From contig CALKXC010000242.1 of assembly GCA_938004025.1 (NCBI GenBank), positions 1 through 10,008 of the forward strand: a DNA stretch of 10,008 nt. The letters run 5' to 3'. The notes under the pieces are model-generated. The model saw only the letters and a list, made by a program, of their open reading frames with translations. It was not told the origin of the DNA and did no database searches. The DNA comes from an uncultured Leucothrix sp. Its GTDB lineage: Bacteria; Pseudomonadota; Gammaproteobacteria; Thiotrichales; Thiotrichaceae. Shown here piece after piece: positions 1-6,612 of the stretch (within the stretch, counting starts at the first letter, position 1; each line of letters begins with the position of its first letter). The translations under genes and the position numbers were made by a program.

Positions 1-1
1 T

Positions 2-325
2 GAATTACGCACATCAAACATTCCAAGTCACGCAGCCGAAAGCGGTGAAATGGCCCTAGAAATGATAGAGAAAGAGGATTACGACCTTATTTTCCTAGAC
101 ATTATGATGCCAGGGATTGATGGTTATGAAACTTGTGGAAGAATACGTAGTAATCCAAAGTTTAAAAAAACACCCATTATCATGCTCAGTGGTAAAACGG
201 CCCCCCTAGATGAGGTCAAAGGTGTTATTGCAGGCGCCACTACTTACCTAACAAAACCCATTGTTCACAGTGAGTTTCAGCAAGTTTTGGGGAGAATTAC
301 GCGCTGGTTAAACGAATTCCGCTAG
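2..325 (+). CDS. Response-regulator receiver domain, C-terminal part (5' end outside window)
   Basis: The frame is open from the window edge, so the protein starts upstream; 107 residues are visible. They form a CheY-like receiver domain. The phospho-acceptor Asp is visible residue 33 in LDIMMPGIDGYE, the switch Ser is residue 63 in IIMLSGK, and the conserved Lys is residue 85 in YLTKPI. The 30- and 52-residue spacings from the Asp match CheY. Only about 20 N-terminal residues, including the acidic pair, would be missing if this is a stand-alone receiver. The protein stops right after the last helix, so no DNA-binding output domain follows. The stretch MLSGK...KG...AG...YLTKP resembles PilG-type single-domain regulators. 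It could also be the terminal receiver of a hybrid histidine kinase. The internal ATG at 50 is not a credible start because it would delete the first part of the fold. Any link to the neighbouring acs gene is inference. Confidence 0.85.
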   Translation, partial: ELRTSNIPSHAAESGEMALEMIEKEDYDLIFLDIMMPGIDGYETCGRIRSNPKFKKTPIIMLSGKTAPLDEVKGVIAGATTYLTKPIVHSEFQQVLGRITRWLNEFR

Positions 326-333
326 TCTCACAA

Positions 334-372
334 GTAGTGCCTACAAGTATCATTGACACTTTCAGGCACTAT
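334..372. repeat. Inverted repeat/hairpin downstream of the receiver gene
   Basis: TAGTGCCT (335-342) and AGGCACTA (364-371) are perfect 8-base inverted repeats. Inside them AAGTATC (345-351) and GACACTT (355-361) form a second stem around a 3-base loop. Its only mismatch becomes a G-U pair on the minus strand. The hairpin begins nine bases after the stop codon at 325, so it may end the receiver transcript. No T-run follows, so it is not a standard intrinsic terminator. Confidence 0.5.
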
Positions 373-421
373 TCCAAGTTTGAATCGCTTTCCTATCTAA
401 TACTAAAGTCTAATTCTGCAT

Positions 422-438
422 ATTATGACTATCATAAT
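422..438. promoter_or_regulatory. Palindromic site ATTATGA-CTA-TCATAAT upstream of acs
   Basis: A perfect 7-base inverted repeat with a 3-base centre lies about 115 bases before the acs start. Its size and symmetry fit a binding site for a dimeric regulator. A TATTAT sequence (421-426), a possible -10 hexamer, overlaps its left half, but no good -35 was found at the right distance. acs genes are usually strongly regulated by carbon source. No specific regulator can be assigned: the site does not look like a CRP site (TGTGA-N6-TCACA). Confidence 0.4.
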
Positions 439-503
439 CGCTATCAGCAGAGCCATTTAGTTAAAATCAACCACCTAAGCTGATAACATTAAATCTGAGG
501 ATA

Positions 504-522
504 AGAAACCACTATGGTTTCT
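504..522 (+). promoter_or_regulatory. Leader hairpin before the acs ribosome-binding site
   Basis: AGAAACCA (504-511) and TGGTTTCT (515-522) are a perfect 8-base inverted repeat around CTA. In the acs mRNA this would be a short hairpin ending 18 bases before the GGAG at 541-544. It could influence translation or mRNA stability, or it could be a second regulator site, since it has the same CTA centre as the palindrome at 422-438. The choice between RNA and DNA function is open. Confidence 0.4.
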
Positions 523-554
523 CAACGTAGTGATTACCACGGAGAAATGTACTT

Positions 555-2498
555 ATGTCTGATAAAACCTTTCCGGTTTCAGCTGAATTTGCTGCCAACG
601 CAAATATAAACAAAGCGCAATATGAAGCAATGTATGCAAAGTCGATTGACGATCCTGAAGGCTTTTGGGCTGAGCAAGCAAACAAATATGTGTCATGGTA
701 TCAACCTTGGACGGAAACACTTGATTGGAGTTTCGATCAAGAAGATCTACACATTAATTGGTTTAAAGATGCAAAACTAAATGTATCTTATAATTGTATT
801 GATAGGCATCTCGAAACCCGTGGCGATCAAGTAGCCATTATATGGGAAGGCGACAACCCTGATGAAAGTCGCAGCATTACCTATAAAGAATTACATGTAG
901 AAGTTTCAAAACTAGCCAACGTCTTAAAAGAGCGCGGTGTATCAAAAGGTGATCGTGTTTCTTTGTATATGCCAATGATCCCAGAAGCTGCTTTTGCGAT
1001 GCTAGCCTGTACTCGAATTGGCGCCATTCATTCGATTGTATTTGGAGGATTTTCTCCAGAAGCGCTATCAAGCCGCATCAAAGATTCTGACTGTCAGGTG
1101 GTTATAACAGCTGATCAGTCCATGCGTGGTGGAAAAAAAGTTCCACTTAAAGCCAATGCTGATATCGCAATCGCTTCCTGCCCTAACGTCCATACCTGCC
1201 TAGTGGTTAAGCGTGGCGGAGATGCAATCGATTGGATTGATGGTCGCGATGTTTGGTATGACGAGGCCATTGCTGCTGCCAGTGCTGACTGTGCTCCAGA
1301 AGTCATGGATTCTGAAGATCCAATGTTTATTCTCTACACTTCAGGTTCTACAGGTACGCCCAAAGGCGTTCAACACAGCACCGGGGGCTATCTGCTTCAA
1401 GCAGCCATGACCCATGAAGCCGTATTCGATTATAAAGACGGTGAAGTTTATTGGTGTACCGCCGATGTCGGTTGGGTGACGGGACACACTTATATCGTCT
1501 ACGGTCCCCTCGCAAACGGCGCAACGACGCTGATGTTCGAAGGTATACCAACCTACCCTGACATTTCTCGTTTTTGGCAAGTGGTTGATAAACATAATGT
1601 CAGTATCTTCTATACCGCACCGACCGCTATACGCTCCTTAATGGGCGCGGGTAACGAACCTGTCGAAAAGACTTCTCGTAAAAGTTTACGCATCTTAGGA
1701 ACAGTTGGTGAGCCAATTAACCCAGAGGCTTGGGAGTGGTATCACAGTGTTGTTGGTAATGGTAACTGCCCAATCGTAGACACTTGGTGGCAGACTGAGA
1801 CCGGTGCACATATGATGACTCCATTACCAGGTGTTAATGACTTGAAACCAGGCTCGGCTATGCAGCCATTCTTTGGTGTCAGTCCCTTATTGCTCGATGA
1901 TGAAGGAAACGTAGTAGAAGGAAACCCAGCAGTGGGCAACCTAGCCATGGACAAACCTTGGCCTTCCATGCTCAGAACAGTTTACGGTGATCATAAACGC
2001 TTCTACGAAACTTATTTCTCTATGTTTAAAGGTTATTACTTCACAGGCGATGGTGCGAGAAGAGATGAAGATGGCCATTACTGGATTACAGGGCGTGTAG
2101 ATGACGTTTTAAATATCTCTGGTCACCGTTTAGGAACTGCAGAAATTGAAGCGGCACTTGGCCTACATGACAAAATTGCTGAGGCGGCGGTTGTTGGTTA
2201 TCCACATGACATTACAGGTCAAGGAATCTATGCTTATGTCACCATGATGAATGGTGAAACAGGTACGGATGAATTAAAAGTTGAGTTAAACAAGCTGGTT
2301 CGCTCAGAAATTGGTCCAATAGCAAAAGTGAACGTTATTCAATGGGCACCTGGACTCCCAAAAACACGCTCAGGAAAAATCATGCGTCGCATCTTAAGGA
2401 AAGTTGCCGTTAATGAGATCGATAGCTTAGGCGATACTTCAACGCTAGCAGACCCGTCTGTGGTCGATGATTTGATTGCAAACCGCATTGAAATTTAA
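555..2498 (+). CDS. acs: Acetyl-CoA synthetase (acetate-CoA ligase, AMP-forming)
   Basis: Acs activates acetate in two steps: acetate plus ATP gives acetyl-AMP, then CoA gives acetyl-CoA. It is the high-affinity cytoplasmic route for acetate use. At 647 residues it has the normal family length. Motifs in order: the N-terminal Acs domain (about 25-80), the P-loop-like [11 protein letters not shown] (261-271), GEPINPEAW (near 385-393), WWQTETG (411-417), YFTGDG with D499, the hinge region with [10 protein letters not shown], and PKTRSGK with the catalytic lysine K608. The second Trp of WWQTETG (W412) corresponds to the residue that limits the pocket to acetate in known Acs, which argues against a propionyl-CoA synthetase. 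K608 is the residue acetylated by Pat-type enzymes and restored by CobB in other bacteria, so post-translational control is plausible. GGAG at 541-544 is 10 bases before the ATG. An intrinsic terminator follows, so the gene is probably monocistronic. Confidence 0.97.
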   Translation: MSDKTFPVSAEFAANANINKAQYEAMYAKSIDDPEGFWAEQANKYVSWYQPWTETLDWSFDQEDLHINWFKDAKLNVSYNCIDRHLETRGDQVAIIWEGDNPDESRSITYKELHVEVSKLANVLKERGVSKGDRVSLYMPMIPEAAFAMLACTRIGAIHSIVFGGFSPEALSSRIKDSDCQVVITADQSMRGGKKVPLKANADIAIASCPNVHTCLVVKRGGDAIDWIDGRDVWYDEAIAAASADCAPEVMDSEDPMFILYTSGSTGTPKGVQHSTGGYLLQAAMTHEAVFDYKDGEVYWCTADVGWVTGHTYIVYGPLANGATTLMFEGIPTYPDISRFWQVVDKHNVSIFYTAPTAIRSLMGAGNEPVEKTSRKSLRILGTVGEPINPEAWEWYHSVVGNGNCPIVDTWWQTETGAHMMTPLPGVNDLKPGSAMQPFFGVSPLLLDDEGNVVEGNPAVGNLAMDKPWPSMLRTVYGDHKRFYETYFSMFKGYYFTGDGARRDEDGHYWITGRVDDVLNISGHRLGTAEIEAALGLHDKIAEAAVVGYPHDITGQGIYAYVTMMNGETGTDELKVELNKLVRSEIGPIAKVNVIQWAPGLPKTRSGKIMRRILRKVAVNEIDSLGDTSTLADPSVVDDLIANRIEI

Positions 2499-2536
2499 TT
2501 AAGCAAGCAAACGCTTTATTTAAGTTAAACGACTCT

Positions 2537-2568
2537 AAAAGGCCTGGTATAAGCATCAGGCCTTTTTT
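2537..2568 (+). terminator. Intrinsic terminator after acs
   Basis: AAAAGGCCTG (2537-2546) pairs with CAGGCCTTTT (2557-2566) around a 10-base loop, and the T-run continues to 2568. The GC core followed by six T's is a classic rho-independent terminator, 38 bases after the acs stop. The A-run on the left also allows some activity in the other direction. Because it separates acs from the protease gene by only about 20 bases, the latter needs read-through or a promoter inside or just past this site. Confidence 0.9.
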
Positions 2569-2590
2569 ATTTCTTGAAATTTTTGCTACC

Positions 2591-3748
2591 ATGAAAGTTC
2601 TTAATACCCCCCCCTCAATTACGAAAATAATGCTTAAACATTTGCTAAACATCACTGTCTGGACCATCGTGCTGCTAATAATTTTATTTATCAGCAAGCC
2701 CTATATTAAAGGCTGGCTCCTAGAAGAAAACGTTGCATCACGAGCTGTCACCGAACGTGGGGATTTCTTGTCAGACGAACGTAACACCATTGGTATTTTT
2801 CAACGAACCAATCCATCGGTGGTGTTTATAAGTACCACTGAAACACGAATCAATCCCTGGAATCGTACAACAAGTGAAATACCCACAGGTACGGGGTCTG
2901 GCTTTATTTGGGACAACAAAGGGCATGTAGTCACTAACTTTCACGTCATTAAAAATTCTTCTTTTGCTTCTATACAGTTATCTGATCAGCGAACTTACAA
3001 TGCAACATTGGTTGGCGCTAGCCCCCGACATGATTTAGCCGTCTTAAAAATTAATGTTCCGATAGACATCCCTGCCCCCGTGCCGATAGGCACCAGTAAG
3101 GACTTATTGGTCGGGCAAAAAGTCTATGCGATTGGTAACCCTTTTGGTTTAGATTACACGCTAACAACAGGGATCATTTCTGCTTTAGGAAGATCAATTG
3201 ATAGTGAAGCCGGTGGAAGAATTGAAAGCTTGATTCAAACCGATGCAGCAATCAACCCGGGTAATTCTGGCGGACCATTATTAGATAGTGCAGGTCGTCT
3301 AATTGGCATTAACACGGCGATTTTTAGCCCTTCAGGTTCTTCCTCTGGTATAGGCTTTGCTATTCCTGTGGACAATGTAAACCGCGTCATTCCCCAATTA
3401 ATCGCGACAGGCCGATACACTAGACCTGTGCTTGGTGTACAGATGGATGAGCGTTATAACACTGCTATTAAACGCCGATATGATATCGATGGGGTCGTTG
3501 TTTTAGCCGTGACTCCAAACAGTGGGGCAGACCGAGCAGGTTTAATCAGCTTAAAGCAGCAAAATGGCAGTGGCGCGCTTGGAGATGTTATTCAACAAAT
3601 CAACGGTCGAGTTGTGAATACGGTAGATGACTTTCTAGATATCTTAGATGAATACAATGCGGGAGATGAGGTAGAACTCACCTTGTTGCGTGGAAACGCT
3701 ACAGTTAAAGTAGTTGTACCGCTTACCTCACCTCAAAACTATCGTTAG
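2591..3748 (+). CDS. HtrA/Deg-family serine endoprotease, membrane-anchored, one PDZ domain
   Basis: A 385-residue trypsin-like HtrA protease, which degrades or processes damaged or specific envelope proteins. One N-terminal hydrophobic segment without a clear cleavage site (about residues 20-35) would anchor it in the inner membrane with the protease in the periplasm. The catalytic triad is complete: H118 in TNFHV, D148 in RHDLAVLKI and S226 in GNSGGPL. A single PDZ domain spans about 275-377. Size and layout resemble DegS, but the protease sequence (NPSVVFI, GSGFIWD.GHVVTN.HVI) and PDZ region (GVVVLAV.P.SGA..AGL, LGDVI..ING, ILD.Y..GDEVEL..LRG) look more like the plant DEG1/cyanobacterial Hho branch. 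No degS or degQ symbol is therefore given. The start is uncertain: neither ATG 2591 nor ATG 2630 (residue 14) has a clear Shine-Dalgarno sequence. The later start keeps the whole membrane segment and excludes a run of eight C's. Confidence 0.9.
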   Translation: MKVLNTPPSITKIMLKHLLNITVWTIVLLIILFISKPYIKGWLLEENVASRAVTERGDFLSDERNTIGIFQRTNPSVVFISTTETRINPWNRTTSEIPTGTGSGFIWDNKGHVVTNFHVIKNSSFASIQLSDQRTYNATLVGASPRHDLAVLKINVPIDIPAPVPIGTSKDLLVGQKVYAIGNPFGLDYTLTTGIISALGRSIDSEAGGRIESLIQTDAAINPGNSGGPLLDSAGRLIGINTAIFSPSGSSSGIGFAIPVDNVNRVIPQLIATGRYTRPVLGVQMDERYNTAIKRRYDIDGVVVLAVTPNSGADRAGLISLKQQNGSGALGDVIQQINGRVVNTVDDFLDILDEYNAGDEVELTLLRGNATVKVVVPLTSPQNYR

Positions 3749-3750
3749 CA

Positions 3751-3767
3751 GGCTATTAAAAATAGCC
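3751..3767 (+). repeat. Hairpin GGCTATT-AAA-AATAGCC overlapping the next terminator
   Basis: A perfect 7-base inverted repeat starts two bases after the protease stop codon (3746-3748). Its right arm shares AGCC (3764-3767) with the left arm of the larger hairpin at 3764-3793. The two structures exclude each other. In a plus-strand transcript this one is made first. Confidence 0.5.
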
Positions 3768-3793
3768 GCGTAAACATTTCTGTTAACGCGGCT
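3764..3793 (-). terminator. Terminator between the convergent protease and lipoprotein genes
   Basis: A 13-base stem with one mismatch (3764-3776 with 3781-3793) closes a 4-base loop. Read on the minus strand the loop is GAAA and the stem is followed by ATTTTTAAT, which is a good intrinsic terminator for the lipoprotein gene ending at 3819. On the plus strand only CTTTACAC follows, so termination of the protease transcript would be weaker. It serves a convergent junction and may act in both directions. Confidence 0.8.
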
Positions 3794-3818
3794 TTACACT
3801 AGCACTAATTAAAGCGAA

Positions 3819-4346
3819 TTAAATACACTTACCATCAGCGTCACGTGTGCTACAAGTAGGAGTGGTAGTAGTTCCTGTTGTAGTCGTTTTATTATCGTCG
3901 TCATCATCTTTAGTAGCATTATAAATAAGACCACCTACCAATAATGCACCAGCGATTTTCACAAGTGTTGAACCACCTGCACCGCCACCACTAGATGCGA
4001 CAGCACCAGCACCAGATTGTGCACTCGTACTAACGATAGTATTGCGACCAGCTGAAACACCGGCATCCATCGTGTAACCGTAACCAGCTGAGTATCCGCT
4101 GTGAGCATGACCTGCGCTACCTGCATGAGAATGCCTTATTGCAGCACCCGATTGATTGCTGTGTGCATGACCTGCTTGATGATACCCAGCTTGGCAACCA
4201 GACGCGCAGCCTGTTTGAGCAGAGTAAGAAGCATGGCTAGCTTTAACCGCAGTATTATGTGACGTACGGCTAGAACCTGAACTAGAACAGCCTGCAATCA
4301 CTAATAGTGAAGACAGGGCTAAAACTGTAGGAACGACCTTATTCAT
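3819..4346 (-). CDS. Small Ala/Gly/Ser/His-rich lipoprotein with poly-Asp segment, paralogue of its neighbour
   Basis: A 175-residue predicted lipoprotein of no family I recognise. The signal peptide MNKVVPTVLALSSLLVIAGC ends in a good lipobox with lipidated C20. Ser at the next position predicts outer-membrane sorting by Lol. The middle (about 25-125) is low-complexity: Ala, Gly, Ser, Tyr and His, with GHAHS twice and a CASGC pair (C47, C51). A Gly-rich hydrophobic stretch, VKIAGALLVGGLIYNA (about 129-144), is followed by five Asp (147-151) and a Thr-rich tail. The tail ends in C165 and C174, which could form a disulphide. Signal, hydrophobic stretch and Asp run are shared with the 86-residue protein encoded at 4548-4808, so the pair arose by duplication. 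AAGGAG lies 6 bases before the ATG. Function unknown; the His and Asp runs could bind metal, but this is only a guess. Confidence 0.85.
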   Translation of the reverse strand: MNKVVPTVLALSSLLVIAGCSSSGSSRTSHNTAVKASHASYSAQTGCASGCQAGYHQAGHAHSNQSGAAIRHSHAGSAGHAHSGYSAGYGYTMDAGVSAGRNTIVSTSAQSGAGAVASSGGGAGGSTLVKIAGALLVGGLIYNATKDDDDDNKTTTTGTTTTPTCSTRDADGKCI

Positions 4347-4371
4347 TGTATCTCCTTAAGAGCTTTTGCTA

Positions 4372-4399
4372 TTTGTAATAAACACGTCAGTCTCACCAA
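4372..4399 (-). promoter_or_regulatory. Weak candidate promoter for the 175-residue lipoprotein gene
   Basis: On the minus strand TTGGTG (4399-4394) and TACAAA (4377-4372) are 16 bases apart and sit just before the ribosome-binding site. Each hexamer matches the sigma-70 consensus at four positions. It is the best pair I found in the 201-base gap up to the next gene, but such matches occur by chance in AT-rich DNA. Confidence 0.25.
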
Positions 4400-4547
4400 A
4401 ACATAAAAGCACTTGATTCCAACTGATTAAGCAGATGGTGGCGAAGTGATGAATATTCGACAATCACTCCTATGACCAGCGGTAGATATTCAGAGATAGC
4501 ACCGTTATAACTTTTAAAGGTTTGTTTCTATTGAAAATAATGCTGAA

Positions 4548-4808
4548 TTACTTAGAGTGGCTGTTATTATCGTCATCATCATCAAGTGCATTATAAATTA
4601 GACCACCAACGAGCAGCGCACCTGCAACTTTCACAATGGCTCCACTATTGTTATTAGAATGTGAATTGCTACGACCATGCTGATTAGAATAGCCAGCGTC
4701 GTGAGCATAATATCCATCCTGCTTTGATCGGTGAGAACCCGAGCTTGAACAACCAGAAATTACAATTGCAGCGGATAAAGTTAGTGTTGTTAGAACGACC
4801 TTGTTCAT
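4548..4808 (-). CDS. Small lipoprotein with poly-Asp segment, short paralogue
   Basis: An 86-residue predicted lipoprotein. MNKVVLTTLTLSAAIVISGC carries a lipobox with C20, and the following SSSGS predicts outer-membrane location. A short polar middle rich in Ser, Asn, His, Tyr and Gly follows. Then come VKVAGALLVGGLIYNA (59-74) and five Asp (76-80), ending NNSHSK. The two ends are nearly the same as in the 175-residue protein at 3819-4346, and only the middle and tail differ in length. AAGGAG lies 6 bases before the ATG at 4806-4808. The 201-base gap to the next gene holds no clear terminator, so the two may be partly cotranscribed. Function unknown. The Asp run is encoded by a short GAT/GAC repeat that could vary in length between strains. 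Confidence 0.85.
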   Translation of the reverse strand: MNKVVLTTLTLSAAIVISGCSSSGSHRSKQDGYYAHDAGYSNQHGRSNSHSNNNSGAIVKVAGALLVGGLIYNALDDDDDNNSHSK

Positions 4809-4988
4809 TTAGAACTCCTTTAGAATTTTTTTCTAATTATGGTTTTATCATTATTAAGACTCGTAACTCTTTACTGCGTTTTGGGCAGTATTTCATTACT
4901 TAGGTAAATCATGAATAGCTAGGGGTTAATCAACAACGCAGCTGGCGATAGACGGTGCATTTTATAAGATGACTAATATAACAGGCAC

Positions 4989-5015
4989 AATAAAGCCCGC
5001 TAAGCGGGCTTTATT
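4989..5015 (-). terminator. Intrinsic terminator after the malic enzyme gene
   Basis: AATAAAGCCCGC (4989-5000) and GCGGGCTTTATT (5004-5015) are a perfect 12-base inverted repeat with a 3-base loop. On the minus strand the GC stem is followed by CTTTATTGTG. It lies 27 bases after the malic enzyme stop codon at 5043. The symmetric A/T flanks mean it could work in both directions. Confidence 0.88.
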
Positions 5016-5042
5016 AGTAAACAATAACTTAAAGTAGTTAGC

Positions 5043-6260
5043 CTATATTCTTGCTACACCTGTTTCGCGAGCAGCTTGAGCAACAGCTTTAGGAATGCGC
5101 TCTCCTAGGCGAGGATCTAGCGGTGTAGGAATAATGTAATCCTTGCCAAAAGACATCTCAGTTTTCCCGTAAGCATCCATAACCGACTGTGGAACTGGCT
5201 CCATGGTAAGCTCAGTTAAGGCTTTTACCACGGCAATCTTCATCTCCATATTAATGTCACTAGCGCGAACATCTAAAGCACCTCTAAAGATAAACGGAAA
5301 GCACAGTACGTTGTTTACTTGATTAGGGTAATCGCTTCGGCCTGTTGCCATAATCAAATCATCACGAGTTGCATGAGCTAATTCAGGAGAAATCTCTGGA
5401 TTAGGATTAGACAAAGCAAAGACAACCGGATTCGGTGCCATTGACTTGAGCATATCTGCTGTTAATAAGTCTGGTCCTGACAGTCCAATAAAGACATCGG
5501 CACCTTCACAAGCCTCTTCAAGCGTACGCTTGTCGGTTGTGACCGCAGACATACGCTTCTCTTTGGTTAGATCATCACGTCCCACATGAATAACACCTTT
5601 ACGGTCGATAAGGGTAATATTCTCATTATCCGCGCCCATACCCATTAACAGATTCGATGAAGCAATACCCGCAGCACCCGCGCCTAAACAAACAATTTTC
5701 GCATCTTCAAGCTTCTTTCCCTGAAGTTTAAGCGCGTTAACCATTCCGGCAGCAATGATAATGGCGGTTCCATGTTGATCGTCGTGAAATACTGGAATAT
5801 CCAGCATCTCTTTCAAGCGTTGCTCAATTTCGAAACAACGTGGAGCACCAATGTCTTCCAAATTAATACCACCGAATGTATCAGCGATATTTGCAACGGT
5901 TTGGATAAACTCTTCAGTATCTGTTGTGCTTACTTCGATATCGAATACATCGATTCCAGCAAAGCGCTTGAACAAGACGCCCTTACCTTCCATCACCGGC
6001 TTACCGGCCAATGCACCGATATTTCCCAATCCTAGTACGGCAGAGCCATCAGTGATAACGCCGACCAAATTACCTTTACCGGTGTATTTGTAAGCATCTT
6101 CACGATTATTTTTAATCTCTAAACAAGGTTCTGCAACGCCTGGTGAGTAAGCTAAAGACAAGTCATATTGAGTTGCCGTTGGCTTAGTAATATTCACTTC
6201 CAGCTTGCCTGGTTTTGGCTCAGCGTGGTATCGAAGTGCGGCTTCTCTCAAATCTGACAT
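5043..6260 (-). CDS. Malic enzyme, MaeB-type catalytic part only (oxaloacetate-decarboxylating)
   Basis: The enzyme decarboxylates malate oxidatively to pyruvate and CO2, making NAD(P)H, and links the TCA cycle to pyruvate and acetyl-CoA. The 405 residues align throughout with the N-terminal part of E. coli MaeB. Visible motifs are AYSPGVA (from Y38), GKGVLFK (92-98), the metal-binding GGINLEDI (E135, D136) and FHDDQHGTA (D160, D161). The Rossmann motif GAGAAGIAS is at 193-201, followed by SNPNPE (284-289) and NNVLCFPFIFRGALD. It stops at GVARI, where classical MaeB (about 760 residues) continues into a phosphotransacetylase-like regulatory domain. The terminator right after the stop shows that this short form is the intended product, as in Bacillus-type enzymes of about 400 residues. 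NAD or NADP preference cannot be told here. GAGGAG lies 9 bases before the ATG. Confidence 0.93.
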   Translation of the reverse strand: MSDLREAALRYHAEPKPGKLEVNITKPTATQYDLSLAYSPGVAEPCLEIKNNREDAYKYTGKGNLVGVITDGSAVLGLGNIGALAGKPVMEGKGVLFKRFAGIDVFDIEVSTTDTEEFIQTVANIADTFGGINLEDIGAPRCFEIEQRLKEMLDIPVFHDDQHGTAIIIAAGMVNALKLQGKKLEDAKIVCLGAGAAGIASSNLLMGMGADNENITLIDRKGVIHVGRDDLTKEKRMSAVTTDKRTLEEACEGADVFIGLSGPDLLTADMLKSMAPNPVVFALSNPNPEISPELAHATRDDLIMATGRSDYPNQVNNVLCFPFIFRGALDVRASDINMEMKIAVVKALTELTMEPVPQSVMDAYGKTEMSFGKDYIIPTPLDPRLGERIPKAVAQAARETGVARI

Positions 6261-6325
6261 ACGTAAATGCTCCTCATAATTTGGTCTGTATCAACGGTTA
6301 CAACTCTGAAGAACCAGAATCGAAT

Positions 6326-6354
6326 CATCAGTTAATACCTTAGTTGGCTGTCAA
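6326..6354 (-). promoter_or_regulatory. Candidate promoter for the malic enzyme gene
   Basis: A perfect -35 hexamer TTGACA (minus strand, 6354-6349) lies about 90 bases before the start codon. At 17-18 bases the -10 would be CTGATG or TGATGA, a poor match. The -35 is convincing by itself, but the promoter as a whole is not certain. Confidence 0.3.
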
Positions 6355-6492
6355 ATTTATCAGGCATACTCATAAATGGCTAGTACCCTTAAAGGATAAT
6401 CACGGTTTACCTCAAATTGTTTAATTTAAATACAAGCTGTGATGCTATAACCGCAAAAATTAAAACCTTTAACGAATAAATGATTTCAGCCT

Positions 6493-6517
6493 GAGGACTA
6501 ATATCCCGTTAATCCTC
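6493..6517. repeat. Imperfect inverted repeat in the divergent intergenic region
   Basis: GAGGACTAA (6493-6501) and TTAATCCTC (6509-6517) form nine pairs with a single mismatch, which becomes a G-U pair on the minus strand. The loop is seven bases. No T-run follows on either strand, so it is more likely an operator or a leader hairpin than a terminator. Confidence 0.35.
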
Positions 6518-6545
6518 TTCTAATTTTATCTACCAATTTTTTGGG

Positions 6546-6601
6546 CTACGATTATTAAAAGGGTTTGTTCACCCATATCAAAAAATTAAAATAATCGGTA
6601 G
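6546..6601. promoter_or_regulatory. Inverted repeat just before the methyltransferase ribosome-binding site
   Basis: CTACGATTATT (6546-6556) and AATAATCG-G-TAG (6590-6601) pair over 11 bases with one bulged G. Between the arms GGGT (6561-6564) and ACCC (6571-6574) can form a small inner hairpin. The right arm ends two bases before GGGAG (6604-6608). A possible promoter, TTGTTC (6565-6570) with AATAAT (6590-6595), has a spacing of 19, longer than ideal, and its -10 lies in the right arm. The repeat could be an operator or an mRNA structure. Confidence 0.4.
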
Positions 6602-6612
6602 TTGGGAGCGTT

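Larger units (their letters stand above)
6261..6612. other. 352-base divergent intergenic region
   Basis: This AT-rich gap separates the malic enzyme (minus strand) from the methyltransferase (plus strand), so it must hold promoters for both. It contains the TTGACA candidate at 6349-6354, an imperfect inverted repeat at 6493-6517 and a bulged inverted repeat at 6546-6601 next to the methyltransferase ribosome-binding site. I found no small gene, RNA gene or repeat family in it. Confidence 0.6.

Noticed and set aside
2..325. The receiver as the regulator of acs (CrbS/CrbR-type acetate control).
   Set aside because: Only the end of the gene is visible, no output domain is present, and its sequence recalls PilG-type receivers. 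Adjacency alone is not enough.
514..609. Short open frame starting at ATG 514 and overlapping the acs start out of frame, a possible leader peptide.
   Set aside because: GAGG at 497-500 is too far away, the peptide has no regulatory codon run, and the ATG lies within the loop and right arm of a hairpin. Chance occurrence is more likely.
877..1969. Several antisense and shifted open frames inside acs.
   Set aside because: The sense frame is a complete, well conserved acs. The other frames show no protein motif and no ribosome-binding site.
4445..4492. Short inverted repeats (AGTGAT/ATCACT and TGAATAT/ATATTCA) upstream of the longer lipoprotein gene.
   Set aside because: They overlap each other, are only 6-7 bases long and are AT-rich, so chance is a sufficient explanation.
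5772..6093. Open frames on the plus strand inside the malic enzyme gene.
   Set aside because: They are the complement of conserved malic enzyme codons and show no recognisable protein features.
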